Of a stretch of DNA of 64,000 nt, positions 1 to 9,959 are shown piece after piece. This stretch comes from Cristatella mucedo. Lineage: Eukaryota; Bryozoa; Phylactolaemata; Cristatellidae. Below the pieces are notes generated by a model. That model worked only from the letters and a program-made list of their open reading frames with translations. It ran no database searches and had not been told where the DNA came from. The stretch's first letter is position 1. Every line of letters starts with the position of its first letter. The position numbers and the translations under genes are program-made. The DNA lies in NCBI GenBank assembly GCA_009760855.2, contig WPIO01000002.1, positions 4,930,001 to 4,994,000 of the forward strand, written 5' to 3'.

Positions 1-18
1 ATAAAGAAAGGAAATTAC

Positions 19-291
19 TTATATGTAAAAGTGATTAGTTTTTTGTTTTTTGATCATCGAATATTTGATGAAATTTATCAAATACAGTGGTATATTTTTT
101 TCTTTCTTTTTCATTTTATCATATGCATCACAAACATCTAAAAGAACCCACATTTTTGGTGCAGGTATTTTAAACATATACTTATAAAAATCTGTAGGGA
201 TATATGGTGTGTCATCCTCAAAACCACAAAACTTTTTAGCAATTCTTACAGCATATTCACAACAAAGAATTCTTGAAACTTTTTGATTCAT
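19..291 (-). CDS. small viral-relic ORF, family copy A (intact)
   Basis: A 90-residue ORF opening with ATG at 289-291. I do not recognise its function. Around residues 48-60 it has a helical segment of the form V-L-L-D-V-C-D-A-Y-D-K-M. The same pattern, hydrophobic-L-x-x-x-C/T-D/E-x-Y/S-x-x-hydrophobic, recurs in three neighbouring ORFs on this strand (307-594, 612-849, 875-1159), so the four look like tandem paralogues. The N-terminus (V-S-R-I-L-x-C-E) matches copy D. A CTTATATAG motif lies about 5 nt upstream of the ATG. This is the only one of the four without an internal stop or frameshift. Similarity is by eye only; the AT-rich composition matches the adjacent polymerase relic, not the host genes. 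Confidence 0.45.
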   Translation of the reverse strand: MNQKVSRILCCEYAVRIAKKFCGFEDDTPYIPTDFYKYMFKIPAPKMWVLLDVCDAYDKMKKKEKNIPLYLINFIKYSMIKKQKTNHFYI

Positions 292-306
292 CTTCCTATA
301 TAAGGT

Positions 307-594
307 TTAAATATTTGATTTAATAGAATCTAATTTTCTATTCTCATATATTTTCGTAGCCTCAGCTTCTAATTTAATTGTAGATTTATCAATAGTTTCA
401 TACTGATCAGTAATCTCAAGAAGCGTGTCAATAAATAATGGGTCTGCTTTTTTAAAGTTGATAAGATTTGCATCTAAATTCATATTCAGGTCTACAACCT
501 CCTAATAGACGTGAACAAACTGAAAATATAATATTACGTGCAACATAATGTCCAAGAACCTTTTCAAACTTTTCATCAAAATTTATTTCCTATA
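307..594 (-). pseudogene. small viral-relic ORF, family copy B (frameshifted)
   Basis: The minus strand has two overlapping partial frames. The upstream part (about 594 to 452, ending at a TAA at 452-454) has coding character but no good ATG. The downstream part is an ATG-initiated frame from 483 to 307 (58 residues). Its middle (L-L-E-I-T-D-Q-Y-E-T-I) matches the conserved helix of the neighbouring copies. The simplest reading is one gene of the family broken by a frameshift near 452-485. A CCTTATATAGG motif lies just upstream at about 591-601. Function unknown. Confidence 0.35.
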
Positions 595-611
595 TAAGGT
601 TTAAGAATTGT

Positions 612-849
612 TTAATTCATTTTTTTCAATTCTTCAACTTCTTTATTTACTACACGAAAAATGTCATCCTTTATCTCACTGTAAATATCGCAAACGTGTA
701 AAAGACAATCAATAGTTTTTCTATCTAACTCTCTTTTAAACCTATTAAAACTTGTACACCCACGTTTTTCACAATGTTCAAAAAAATCTCTAAGAATTTT
801 TGTTTGCTTCATCACACTTAAAAAATTTTGATAATTCACTTTTCTCCAT
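612..849 (-). pseudogene. small viral-relic ORF, family copy C (frameshifted)
   Basis: The longest open frame (612-839) starts only at a GTG. A proper ATG at 847-849 lies in another frame, preceded by a TTTATAAAG motif, and encodes a short N-terminus resembling the starts of copies A and D (x-S-x-x-x-x-C-D/E) before hitting a stop. The gene therefore looks frameshifted near 790-835. The C-terminal part has C-L-L-H-V-C-D-I-Y-S-E-I, the family helix. About 75 residues remain in the main frame. Function unknown; decayed like its neighbours. Confidence 0.4.
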
Positions 850-874
850 TTCCTTTATAAAACTAAAGACTTAT

Positions 875-1159
875 TTAATAGAAATTATTAATTTGTACAC
901 CTTGCCTAGTTTTTGGGGTTTTTGATTTCTTTGCGGCTTCTTCAAGCATTTCATTTATCTTACCTCTACATTCCATTAGTTTATCAGAAGCTTCACACAT
1001 TTCTATAAGAACACTAACAAACGAACTGTCTAAATCTGGAATAATTTTATCAAGAGAGTGTCTAATTATACGTTAATCATTTCCTTTTAGTTTTTGAAGA
1101 CAGATCTTTACAGCCATATCTCTAGATTGTTCACAGCTTAAAATTCTTGAGACGTCCAT
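875..1159 (-). pseudogene. small viral-relic ORF, family copy D (nonsense)
   Basis: ATG at 1157-1159, preceded within about 5 nt by CTTATATAG. The frame runs 95 codons to a TAA at 875-877 but is interrupted by one in-frame TAA at 1073-1075. The N-terminus (V-S-R-I-L-S-C-E-Q) closely matches copy A. The second half has V-L-I-E-M-C-E-A-S-D-K-L, the family helix, then a lysine-rich tail. It is the first member of the tandem array in transcription order. Function unknown. Confidence 0.4.
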
Positions 1160-1240
1160 TTCTATATAAGTATAAATATTTTTTATAATTCATTTTCTTC
1201 ATTTACATAATCACTTCGAAATGGAGGTATACCATCAGCT

Positions 1241-1423
1241 TCAGTGTAAAAAGTAGTCATCTTCAGCGGTTTCAAACCCAGATTCGGATTCGGATTCGGA
1301 TTCAGATTCAGGTATATAATCAGGATCTTCGGATTCTGTATCTGATGTTGACTCCGTATCTGAAATACTTATATCCATAGAGCTTTCTTCAACTTTTAAA
1401 AACTCTGGATTTTCGTTTTTCAT
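1241..1423 (-). CDS. acidic Ser/Glu-repeat mini-ORF
   Basis: 60 residues from ATG at 1421-1423, very acidic, with a (Ser-Glu)n run near the C-terminus encoded by a TCCGAA-type hexanucleotide repeat at about 1281-1312. It lies between the basic mini-ORF (1440-1589) and the small-ORF array, all on the same strand. A weak TTATTATAG motif precedes the start. No family recognised. Acidic low-complexity ORFs also arise by chance from repeats, so this may not be a functional gene. Confidence 0.35.
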   Translation of the reverse strand: MKNENPEFLKVEESSMDISISDTESTSDTESEDPDYIPESESESESESGFETAEDDYFLH

Positions 1424-1439
1424 TTCTATAATAATGAAA

Positions 1440-1589
1440 TTATTTTGTTAATATACTTTTCTTAATTGTTTTGACTTCTTTTTCTCCAAACCATTTTGCT
1501 CTTGGTTCTTCCCATTCTCTTTCATTATCAACAGGTTTTATTTTACTCACAACTTCTTCTTTTTTGCTTTCAATCTTTCGTTTAGGCAT
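1440..1589 (-). CDS. basic mini-ORF overlapping the polymerase 3' end
   Basis: 49 residues from ATG at 1587-1589 to TAA at 1440-1442. It is rich in lysine and glutamate, with an N-terminus of the form M-P-K-R-K that resembles a nuclear-localisation signal. It overlaps the last codons of the polymerase reading frame (stop at 1582-1584) in another frame, the kind of compact overlap seen in viral genomes. No function recognised. The open frame and position are the only support. Confidence 0.35.
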   Translation of the reverse strand: MPKRKIESKKEEVVSKIKPVDNEREWEEPRAKWFGEKEVKTIKKSILTK

Positions 1590-4500
1590 TTATACTAGTA
1601 TTAGAAAAACATTTAATACATTTTCCACCAATCTCTTCTATTCTATAATGACCGTAAGAGTAACTATGAATTCCACGATCTAACCAATAACGCTTTGATT
1701 CGAATGATGATAGTGCAACTTTTTCCATCTCACTAGTAAATCATTCGTGTTTATCTTGAGATATTTTATGAAACTTTCTAATTTGATTTTCACCAAACTT
1801 CTCATTTGTTTTACCTTAAAATATTTCTATACTATCATGTAAACAGCTAGCAAATACATTATGCCCCATGGTTTTAGATAAAACCGCTTTCGTTACTCCT
1901 TTTGCAGCAGCTTTTCTTTCAGCATCAACAATACTTACAGAGTATAGCTTTGGTCTTAAAGCACATACTTCTGAAATTACTTTCCCTTCTGCTTCATCTT
2001 TAAAATTACCAATTGATTTATCATCAAAATAATCAGGCATTGCTTTCATATCATCATAGATGTTAGGTGTTTCAATATTCATGATTAAAGAGTCAGTATC
2101 AGTGTAGATTAAACTAACCTTGTCATCATATTTCTTTTTTATAACATCATAATAAAACTTTTGCATGTGTAACTTTGATAAATCTAGAATTGCGCTACCG
2201 ATAAATATTGGTTTATTTAATCTTGTTTTAGATTGATTCATTTGAAATATTGTCAACGATTTTCCAAAGTCTCTAAAGTTAACCATATTTGGGTCTCTTA
2301 TTCGTTTATTGAATTTCTGTTTTCCTACTTCATCAATTGTACTAACCAAATAAGTTTTACCTTTTTTTCAACATCTTCACAAGTTTTTCCATAGAATGAA
2401 TTCATTATAAGTTTCCAAAGGTTTCTTAAAAACTTTTTACTTGAATTCAACGCTTTCATTTCAGCACACATTTCAATATAAGGTTTAAGCCATCTAGATT
2501 GATTAAACTTGAAAAATTTCTTTACATCACAAACCATTCCGTGTGTTAAACAGAAATTTAAATATCTATAATGTAGAAGATAATCCTTTTTTGGTTTAAA
2601 TTCACACATTAACTTTGGAATATTACTTGCTTCTGTTTTGAACTTATATTGAAAATCTGAGTATTCATCACAACTAACAACTCTATTAGAAGCACATAAT
2701 GGATATTCATTGTGTAAGTCATGATAATATTCCTTAGTCTTTGGATCGTACTCAATATCAACAACAAAGAAGTAACCTGTGTCAGATTCGTCTTCTAACT
2801 TAAGAATGCTATCAATATTCCATCCTTCACTTGAAACTTCAACAATGTTCCCTTGTGGAAGAAGCTCTATCATTGCTGTAGGATATAGACTTGTTGCATC
2901 TTGATAAGTTATCCATGTTGTTGGTTTATCCTTATCATAATCAGGAACTAATGGATTATTTGCCTTAACAAGTCTACTACTAACCTGACATATTTCTCCA
3001 CGAATAGATTTTGTTAACATGTCATAATTCTCTCAATCAGACAATAACTCAATCTTTACTCCTGAAAACCAGAATACTGCATTCCATGAGAAGTTTGGTG
3101 TTGTTACAAAGTTTGCAGGATCTAATTTTAGTTTTGATACCAAACCTTTTCTAAAACTTTCGAAACAATCAGCAAGTAATAAGACGTCTATTTGAAGATA
3201 TAAATTATGATATTCTAACATATTTTTACAATCAAACTCTTTCCAAACATCAGTTGCTTTTTTATAACTTTCATCGGATATATCAGTCATGTAAACGCTT
3301 GAATAAAAATCATCTTTACTTGGAAGAGATGAAGTGAAAAACTTCTCAAAAGAATCCATGAACTCGTAAGGATATTCTCCTTTAGTTGTTAGCATATTAA
3401 GGTTTTTATTTGGATAAAGTTCACTTAAAACTTTGTTAGATTTTACCCATTGTTGATGCAATAAAGCTTAATGACCCAAGCATAAATTGTGCACTATCCT
3501 TAAAAACAATATCTTTAACCCTTAACATCATATACTTCTGAAGATTATTAGCTATCGGTTGTGCTTCAACACTAAAATTTTAAAGAGCTTTAACAAATAT
3601 ATGTGATTCATATCCTCTAAAGTTGTGAAATATAACAGGAAGTTGCCATCTTCTAAAGTTAACTCCAGCTTTTAAGTTACAAATATGGTGCGCTGGGCCT
3701 CTGTATTTATTTGTTAGATGACAGTGATCGTGGACTTTTCTCAAATCACTTACTTTTGAATTGAATGGCTCTTTACACATCCAACAGAATAAAGCATTTT
3801 CATATTCATCATATTCACTTTCAGTTAAACTATCCATTCTACTTTCTCCACTATGTTCAATCAATGTGCTTTTCAAAAAATCTGATAATTCAAATAATCT
3901 TCGAAGAAACTTAACAACACAATCAGATCCAACATTAATAAACCTATCAAAAACTTCACCCTTCCAATCAACTATGATAAAAGCAGCTGAACATGGTGTG
4001 TGTGTTGAAGAATGTTCTTGTTTTTTAATTATACACTCAAAATCTGCATAACAAACGTATGGGCATGTATTAAGATGTTTGAAAGAATCAAACTTAATAA
4101 ATTTAATATCACCATGTGGCATTAGATAAACAGTATTTCCAGAGTTCATACTTTCACATATTTCTAAATGATTAGCTACTTGTTTTTTATCAAAGAATCT
4201 ATTTAAGCATCTATGACAATAATACTGTCTTCCTCCAGAGTTTGGTGGTCTACATAATGAATTAAAACTACTAATCAACATATAATGTTCTTTTTTACCT
4301 TTAACAACTAGCAAAAGATTTACATGTCTACCTTCTTTTTCATCTGATTTTTGTACAACTCTCAGTGGTGAAACCCTTGATTCTTTATACCCACACGAGT
4401 AAACATGTATACTAACATTCATTGCTTTCAATAATTTATTAACGTCTTTAACCATTAAAGGCCATTCAATTTCATTAAGAATATTAGAGTGATTGATAGC

Positions 4501-4827
4501 TAATATTGTTTTTAAGTCGTTTATTTTCCACTTATTTCTTTCTACTGGGTTTAGAGATCTTAAAACACACCACAATGCACAAAACTCATCATTAAGATTT
4601 TTTAAATTAATTACACACTTTTTCTTAACAAGATATTCAGGTGTTTCAATGTATGTGCCGCCGCTTAGTGGTATGTATTTAGAAATAACAACAGAGAATG
4701 AATAATAACCAATAAATAACCATCCAGAACCAACATTTTTCTCTACTAACATCTCAGAATTAGTTCCTAAAGAAAGCATTACTTTTTCATATATTGAGTT
4801 AGATGGTTCACTATCCATCGTTAACAT
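1582..4827 (-). pseudogene. decayed protein-primed family-B DNA polymerase (Maverick/Polinton or adintovirus-like)
   Basis: About 1,080 codons on the minus strand, ATG at 4825-4827 and terminal TAA at 1582-1584, near full length for polymerases of this group. Visible in order: a C2H2-like Cys/His cluster (near 4150-4220), exonuclease motif I (Y-A-D-F-E-C, near 4040), an HNH/endonuclease-VII-like Cys/His block (near 3680-3780), F-H-N-F-R-G-Y (near 3620), an exonuclease III-like motif (near 3200), polymerase motif A (S-L-Y-P, near 2890), motif B (N-S-F-Y-G, near 2390) and motif C (Y-T-D-T-D-S, near 2100). It is broken by in-frame stops at 3580-3582, 3033-3035, 1816-1818 and 1741-1743, and by frame changes near 3465 and in a 7-T run at 2362-2368. 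The catalytic motifs survive, so decay is recent. AT-rich and unlike the host genes. Polinton versus endogenous virus cannot be decided, because no integrase or capsid gene is in view. Confidence 0.85.
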
Positions 4828-5183
4828 TGATTTTGATTGTGCTCCTTTTTTTCTATGTCTCCATTATTAAACATTCTCATGTCGAATGATATTTTAAAAT
4901 GAACTCTAACAAACCTCCATGAACTTCTAACTCTGTTAAGTAATTCATTTGTTTGATATCTAAGAGACTCTTTAAGTGACTCAAAGTCTGCATATGTTCT
5001 TTTTGTTTTATAAGAAAAAGTTAAAGTATTTCCATTAGCAGAAACAACAGGTTCAATGAAACCAACTTTGTTTAGTCTTCCTTTTTTTCCAAAGTATTTT
5101 CTACTTGATGGTTTGAAATCAATGTTCATTAACCTTCTAGATTCAAAAGGGAAATAATTTCTTTGGCTTATTCGAGAAGACAT
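4821..5183 (-). CDS. ORF overlapping the polymerase start, unknown function
   Basis: 120 residues from ATG at 5181-5183. The 3' end overlaps the polymerase start by 7 nt, so the two were probably one transcription unit. The start is preceded by ACCTTATATAG, the same motif found before the small ORFs at the other end of the block, which supports this start. The protein is basic, with many Arg/Lys and aromatic residues and no signal peptide or membrane segment. In this position it could be the polymerase's separated N-terminal region or a DNA-binding partner; that is inference only. AT-rich and apparently unbroken. Confidence 0.5.
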   Translation of the reverse strand: MSSRISQRNYFPFESRRLMNIDFKPSSRKYFGKKGRLNKVGFIEPVVSANGNTLTFSYKTKRTYADFESLKESLRYQTNELLNRVRSSWRFVRVHFKISFDMRMFNNGDIEKKEHNQNQC

Positions 5184-5200
5184 TTGCTATATAAGGTAAA
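5184..5200 (-). promoter_or_regulatory. CTTATATAG start-proximal motif
   Basis: ACCTTATATAG on the minus strand, a few bases before the ATG at 5183. The same or very similar strings stand before the ATGs at 291 and 1159 and at about 591-601, with weaker forms before 849 and 1423. It resembles a TATA-type promoter placed very close to the start codon, as in some compact DNA-virus genomes. The promoter role is inferred. Confidence 0.45.
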
Positions 5201-5232
5201 ATATTCATGCTAATTAATGGTGATTTGAATTT

Positions 5233-5349
5233 AGTGATGATAGAATTTTTCCTTTTGCGGTATCGGGAAATTTTTTGACAACCGATGGTGAAACCGAGGC
5301 TGGAGAAAAATTTGACGATGTCGTAAAAGGGAAAATTCCTATCATCACC
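5233..5349. repeat. 117-nt imperfect foldback at the edge of the viral block
   Basis: The segment from GTGATGATAG (about 5234) to CTATCATCAC (ending about 5348) is an imperfect inverted repeat centred near 5291. Each arm is about 55 nt with one small indel and several mismatches, and there is almost no loop. A minus-strand ORF (5143-5394) running through it is probably an artefact. It may be a terminal hairpin of the viral element, a small foldback transposon or a structured RNA. Confidence 0.5.
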
Positions 5350-5415
5350 TCTGGCTAATTTACATATGTAGCTTGCTGCAGCACGCACCGTCATTCCTGA
5401 AATTGAACTTGAAAA

Positions 5416-5516
5416 GCTAGAACTTCACAGGACTATAAACATTAAAAAAAGTTGTTCAAAGGCTGGCTAGAACTTCACAGGACTATAAACATAAAAAAAG
5501 AGTTGTTCAAAGGCTG
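5416..5516. repeat. tandem duplication of a 50-bp unit
   Basis: Two adjacent copies, 5416-5465 and 5466-5516, both starting GCTAGAACTTCACAGG and ending TTGTTCAAAGGCTG. They differ by small A-run changes. They lie at the transition from the AT-rich block to normal-composition DNA. Confidence 0.8.
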
Positions 5517-6045
5517 ACCGGCCATGGCATTCCAGCCGCTTGCAGTCTCGGCACTGCGACCCCTTTTCTGTCGCAGAAAGTTATGCCTCCGCGTGGACCA
5601 GCTGAGTTGTCGTATTGAAAAGTTGCCAGAGCAAGCGTGACCAACCGGAAGTCGCACTGTAATTGCCTTTGCTTAGCGATGGACATCCGCAAGTATAATC
5701 TGCCACTGATTCTTCACGGGGGCTTGCTATATAGTTGATGTCCATTAAATCTGGTCAGCACGTCTGTTCGTTTCGTACACGCAACTCAATGCTGATTCCC
5801 TTCCCCAGTGCTGAAAAATAAACTTCATGCAATTTTTCTATGCTCATTTTACGATAAAAATCTAAAAGAAAATTTTGAAATACTATTCAATTTTTTTCTC
5901 CGATACAGATTTCTGTCTATTTACTAAACCGGTTAGCAGTCATTGAATCAGGCTCACCAGATAAGTCAGAGGACACTGAGGCCTGCCTTCCATATCTGAA
6001 CTGGGAGTTGCTCGTGATTTCTCACGGTCCAGGCTAAGCTCCATG

Positions 6046-6121
6046 TAATAATAATAATAATACATTTGATAAAGCGCCCTTGGAGAACTCAATCTTTCTC
6101 TAGGCACTTAACATGTAAAAC
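6046..6121 (-). mobile_element. L2-clade LINE 3' tail fragment
   Basis: The (AAT)n run followed by the reverse complement of the L2 3' end (GATAAAGCGCCC...GAGAACTCAATCTTT...) matches the 3' end of the well-preserved copy ending near 48755. Only the terminal 75 bp remains. Confidence 0.75.
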
Positions 6122-7161
6122 CCGCGGTTTCCGCCTGCCACTATCGGCCGGCGAGTTTTCGCAGCAATGGATTGGTAACAAAAGAATTAAAGCCAGCAGG
6201 ATTTGAGCGTACCTATCGTAGACAAAAAGGAGAAAAACATGCAACAAGGGTTATCACTCAGTGTCACACTTCCGAAACTCGACAGAAACTTCGCATGCAA
6301 AACACTCAACAGTAAGAGATTGACGAAGAAGCCCCAGCAGCTTCGTTCTGCGTGAGGTCAGCGAACGCTTCACTATAATAAATATTGAACAGAGAAAGAT
6401 ACTGAACGCCAGAGTCGAGCGCTTCACGAACCAGGTCATGGTATGGAATCCTTGCTCAACAGTAGGCCGGGTTTAACAGCAGGGCTAGATTTACCACTGG
6501 GTCAGCGGACACTGAGGCCTACATTTTAATGCATTGCTGATATTTCCCGTGATTTTTCACGGCCATAAGCTGGTTACATAATAAACGCATCGCAATTACA
6601 CGACCGTCCAGAATCGTATCCGCAAGCATTTATTAGTCAACGAAGTGACCACGGTAGTTGTATTGCCTTAGAATGCAATACAAATAAATTTCGTTAAATG
6701 CAATGCAATTTCAGTTAAATAGTTCCTCTTTATTTTCACCCAACAGAGCAGTAAGGCTGCTTCTTTTGTCGCCCTTCGTGACCCGCTATGGCCTGTCGTT
6801 GCTGGCGTGACGGCGACATTGGTGCAGCATGACAACCGAGTCGTTTCGCTTTTTCTGCTTCCGTCTCGTGGGCAGCGTTGTTAGCAGCGTTCGGGTATGC
6901 TGGGAGTGGCGTGATAGCATTTAACGCACCTGGAAATGGATCTAATGTGTCATCCGTGCGAGTTCTATATTTGCACTGCTGTGCTCTTCGTGTTCACCGG
7001 TTTTTTTTTAATTCTTGGTGCTATATCTTCCTCTGTGGGAAATAGAGCCGAATTATTTGCTGCAAATGCATTATCTGAGCTGAGAACCTAATCTAGTCGT
7101 TCCACTATTAGACATTTAGTATGAACCACAATTTATTTTATGTGTACTTAGTTAATGTTCG

Positions 7162-7203
7162 ACTGGCTGCGAATTAATCGCGAACTTTAAATTCGCAGCC
7201 AGT
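7162..7203. repeat. perfect 14-bp-stem hairpin
   Basis: ACTGGCTGCGAATT (7162-7175) is exactly mirrored by AATTCGCAGCCAGT (7190-7203), with a 14-nt loop. No associated gene is seen. Confidence 0.7.
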
Positions 7204-8434
7204 ACTTGCCACAAGGGCAGCAGTCATTAGATCGTGCGTTAGAGCGTTTTCTTTTCGAAGCTTCTTTTTTGCACACGAGGACAGTAAAACGCCGCTGTAA
7301 TGCAAGGAAGGAATCTGGAAAATATTCATGTCTAATTTATAATTTAAAATCAACCAATTTTCCCGTCGTACTTGAAGGGCTGACAGTTATTTATTGAGAC
7401 GTACAGTAAGAGTAGGCTTAGGAATGCATTTTGCCCAGACCGTGGGGAGATACATGAAACCCTAGGGGGAAATACTAACAAAGACATCGAAGATAAGCCA
7501 AGAATTATCGGCAAATCCTCAGTGAGTGGAGCTCGCCAGAAGAGGGGCAGAGAAATGGTTATCGGGTGAACGCCGGCTGATCTGTACCAACGACGAATCA
7601 GAAATTCGTAAAATGGTCCGACGACTTTCGTCCGCAGGGTCGGTCTAGATGAGCCTTAACACTCATGCAGACAATCAATGGCGCCACAGACCGTCGTCTT
7701 GTTTCCGTACTCGTAGCAGTGTCACCAGCGCGTCAGGATTGGGGCGATCCTGACCAGATCGGTCGTAGGATGGAGGCTCAGCCCCGGGGTCTCAATTCTT
7801 TCCAAGACTAGTATAGCACAGTCAGTCCCAGCGGGCCAAGGTAAATGAGGCGAAGCTCGCACACGCTCTATTTCCCTTCTCTTACTGAACATTGACACTC
7901 AGTATTAGAGGGCAATTGTTGCCTTCATTTATTGTTGAGTTCTACCCTGACCGTGTGTAGAAGCGTTGTCCCGATATTCCACCTCAGAGGCGCAGTGCTT
8001 CAACTGACTGACAGCACCTTCGGGGCCCTTCTGTTTTTACCTTCGCGACCATCCCCTGCCTGGTTAGCGGTTACAGATGGTTCAAGTAGCTTATGCTGCA
8101 GCGACGAGCAACATTGTGCTGAGGAAGTACATGTGAGCTCTGCGTGACAGTGCTGCACGCATGCCAACAAGTTGCCGAACAAGTATTCCGAAAGTTGTCA
8201 CCGAACTTGGTGGGTTATCCGTCTCGATGGTTATCTCAGCTCATCGGTGCAGCGTAAGCCGTAGGACGGGCGTTTAATCACCGGTGGAATTTCAACGCTG
8301 GCCCGTCATTCCGTAAGCATCACCTCAGCACCAGCACGAGCAGAGGTGCCCCGACATTTGACAAGTTGGGCTCTGGCTGCAGGCTTTTGGTATCGCTGCC
8401 TGTACCCTGGCAACTAAAAGCTCAGAGAGCGAGT

Positions 8435-8436
<2 letters not shown>

Positions 8437-8520
<84 letters not shown>

Positions 8521-8831
8521 GAGACAGAGAGAGACAGAGAGACAGAGGCAGAGAGGCAGATAGGCAGAGAGGCAGAGAGGCAGAGAGACAGAGAGACAGA
8601 GAGACAGAGAGACAGAGAGACAGAGAGACAGAGAGACAGAGAGACAGAGAGACAGAGAGATAGAGAGACAGAGAGACAGAGAGACAGAGAGACAGAGAGA
8701 CAGAGACAGAGAGACAGAGAGACAGAGAGACAGAGAGACAGAGAGACAGAGAGACAGAGAGACAGAGAGACAGAGAGACAGAGAGACAGAGAGACAGAGA
8801 GACAGAGAGACAGAGAGACAGAGAGACAGAG

Positions 8832-8914
<83 letters not shown>
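8437..8914. repeat. compound microsatellite (GA)n-(GACAGA)n-(GA)n
   Basis: A (GA)n tract at each end flanks about 300 bp of GACAGA/GAGACA-type repeats with a few GGCAGA variants. Long Leu-Ser or Arg-Glu reading frames across it are artefacts of the repeat. A poly-G run follows at about 8972-8986. Confidence 0.95.
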
Positions 8915-8918
<4 letters not shown>

Positions 8919-9818
8919 CCCACAAACCCCACTTCAGCCGTTCAGTGGCAAGGGCAGGGCGTGGGCAGCATCGGGGGGGGGGGGGGCTCCCTCTATTCCT
9001 GCGAACCACCCCACCCAACCGTTAGCGATGCCAAAACGATGCACTTCGTCTAATCAATGAGCAACCGCCTAGTGCGTTTTGAATATGATTGTGCCCCATA
9101 ATTATTTTCATTACGTTGGGGGTCTGGAACCCCTAAACAGAAATCCCAGCTAAGACTGCTGCTTCGGTGCGTGATTCGCTGCTCCTCAATAAATAAATAC
9201 TGCTCGTCCTGCGAAGTAAATAATTTGAGCTCACAAAACAGGCCGTAGTTTCTGCACTTAGGACATGGAACTAATGATCTCAACGATAACGCTAAAGAAA
9301 TCTGTTTGTTCTAGGAAGGTTACCAAAAAGGCCATTGAATTCACGATGCTGTCTGTTTTCATCTCGGGTTCCACGAATAGACGCGATACACTGCGATACA
9401 GCTGCAATATTCCATATCAATTCCATTCAATTTCCTCACTAGGCGTGGTGATCCTGCGGTTTTAATTCCACATTAAATAGAACAGTGTTCCAGATTTGCC
9501 CCTACATTTCCGGCTACTGTGTTTATGCGTTTTCGCACAGTCGGCTCCGTTGGCTGAGATGGTTGAGAGAGCCGCAATTAATATTCGGACTGCGATTGTG
9601 CCGCAACTTCCTCGAGAAGCATTTCGCATTTCTGTGGCTGCTGCTCCAAATTACACAGAATTATGGTTATTGCTCTGCATAATAGGATTTTTTTGATCCG
9701 GTCAAGTACTAAACAGTATATACATGCATACGACACATAGTTCAATGCGGTAATAAAAATCCATGAAAAATCATCAGTACCGCTATTTTTTTCGATATAT
9801 GTCGTTCGTTTATTTAAA

Positions 9819-9959
9819 TTACACTTCCCGACACTTCTGGAGCACCAGGACGTCCGGCTCCTCCGGGAGCAGGTCGCCGTCATCGATATGCAGTTCCACG
9901 CCGACCTCGATGCGGTCAAACTCGGATGTATCCTCGTCTGGCTCGCCTTCGGGCCCACG
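9819..9959 (-). CDS. probable terminal exon of an unrecognised gene
   Basis: A minus-strand frame of 46 codons ends at a TAA (9819-9821). It is acidic, with strong G/C third-position and GNN codon bias, quite unlike the flanking DNA. A potential acceptor (GCTGTTCAG) immediately precedes it at 9960-9968, and the frame is closed by a TAG not far upstream, so it would be a last exon of phase 0. An AATAAA-like signal (AAATAAAC) follows the stop at about 9810. The C-terminus ends in V-L-V-L-Q-K-C-R-E-V. I do not recognise the protein and found no upstream exon, so it could also be a gene fragment. Confidence 0.4.
   Translation of the reverse strand, partial: RGPEGEPDEDTSEFDRIEVGVELHIDDGDLLPEEPDVLVLQKCREV

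Larger units (their letters stand above)
5517..9818. other. non-coding region, no gene supported
   Basis: No convincing coding exon on either strand. It contains an L2 3' tail (6046-6121), two diverged copies of a roughly 80-bp repeat around ACTGAGGCCT (about 5965-6045 and 6503-6585), a perfect 14-bp-stem hairpin (7162-7203) and the large GA-rich array (8437-8914). Confidence 0.5.

Noticed and set aside
5143-5394. 83-codon minus-strand ORF
   Set aside because: Runs through both arms of the 117-nt foldback and has no upstream CTTATATAG motif or recognisable family; better explained as structure.
8366-9018. Long Leu-Ser and Arg-Glu reading frames on both strands
   Set aside because: They are translations of the (GA)n/(GACAGA)n microsatellite, with no codon bias or splice structure.
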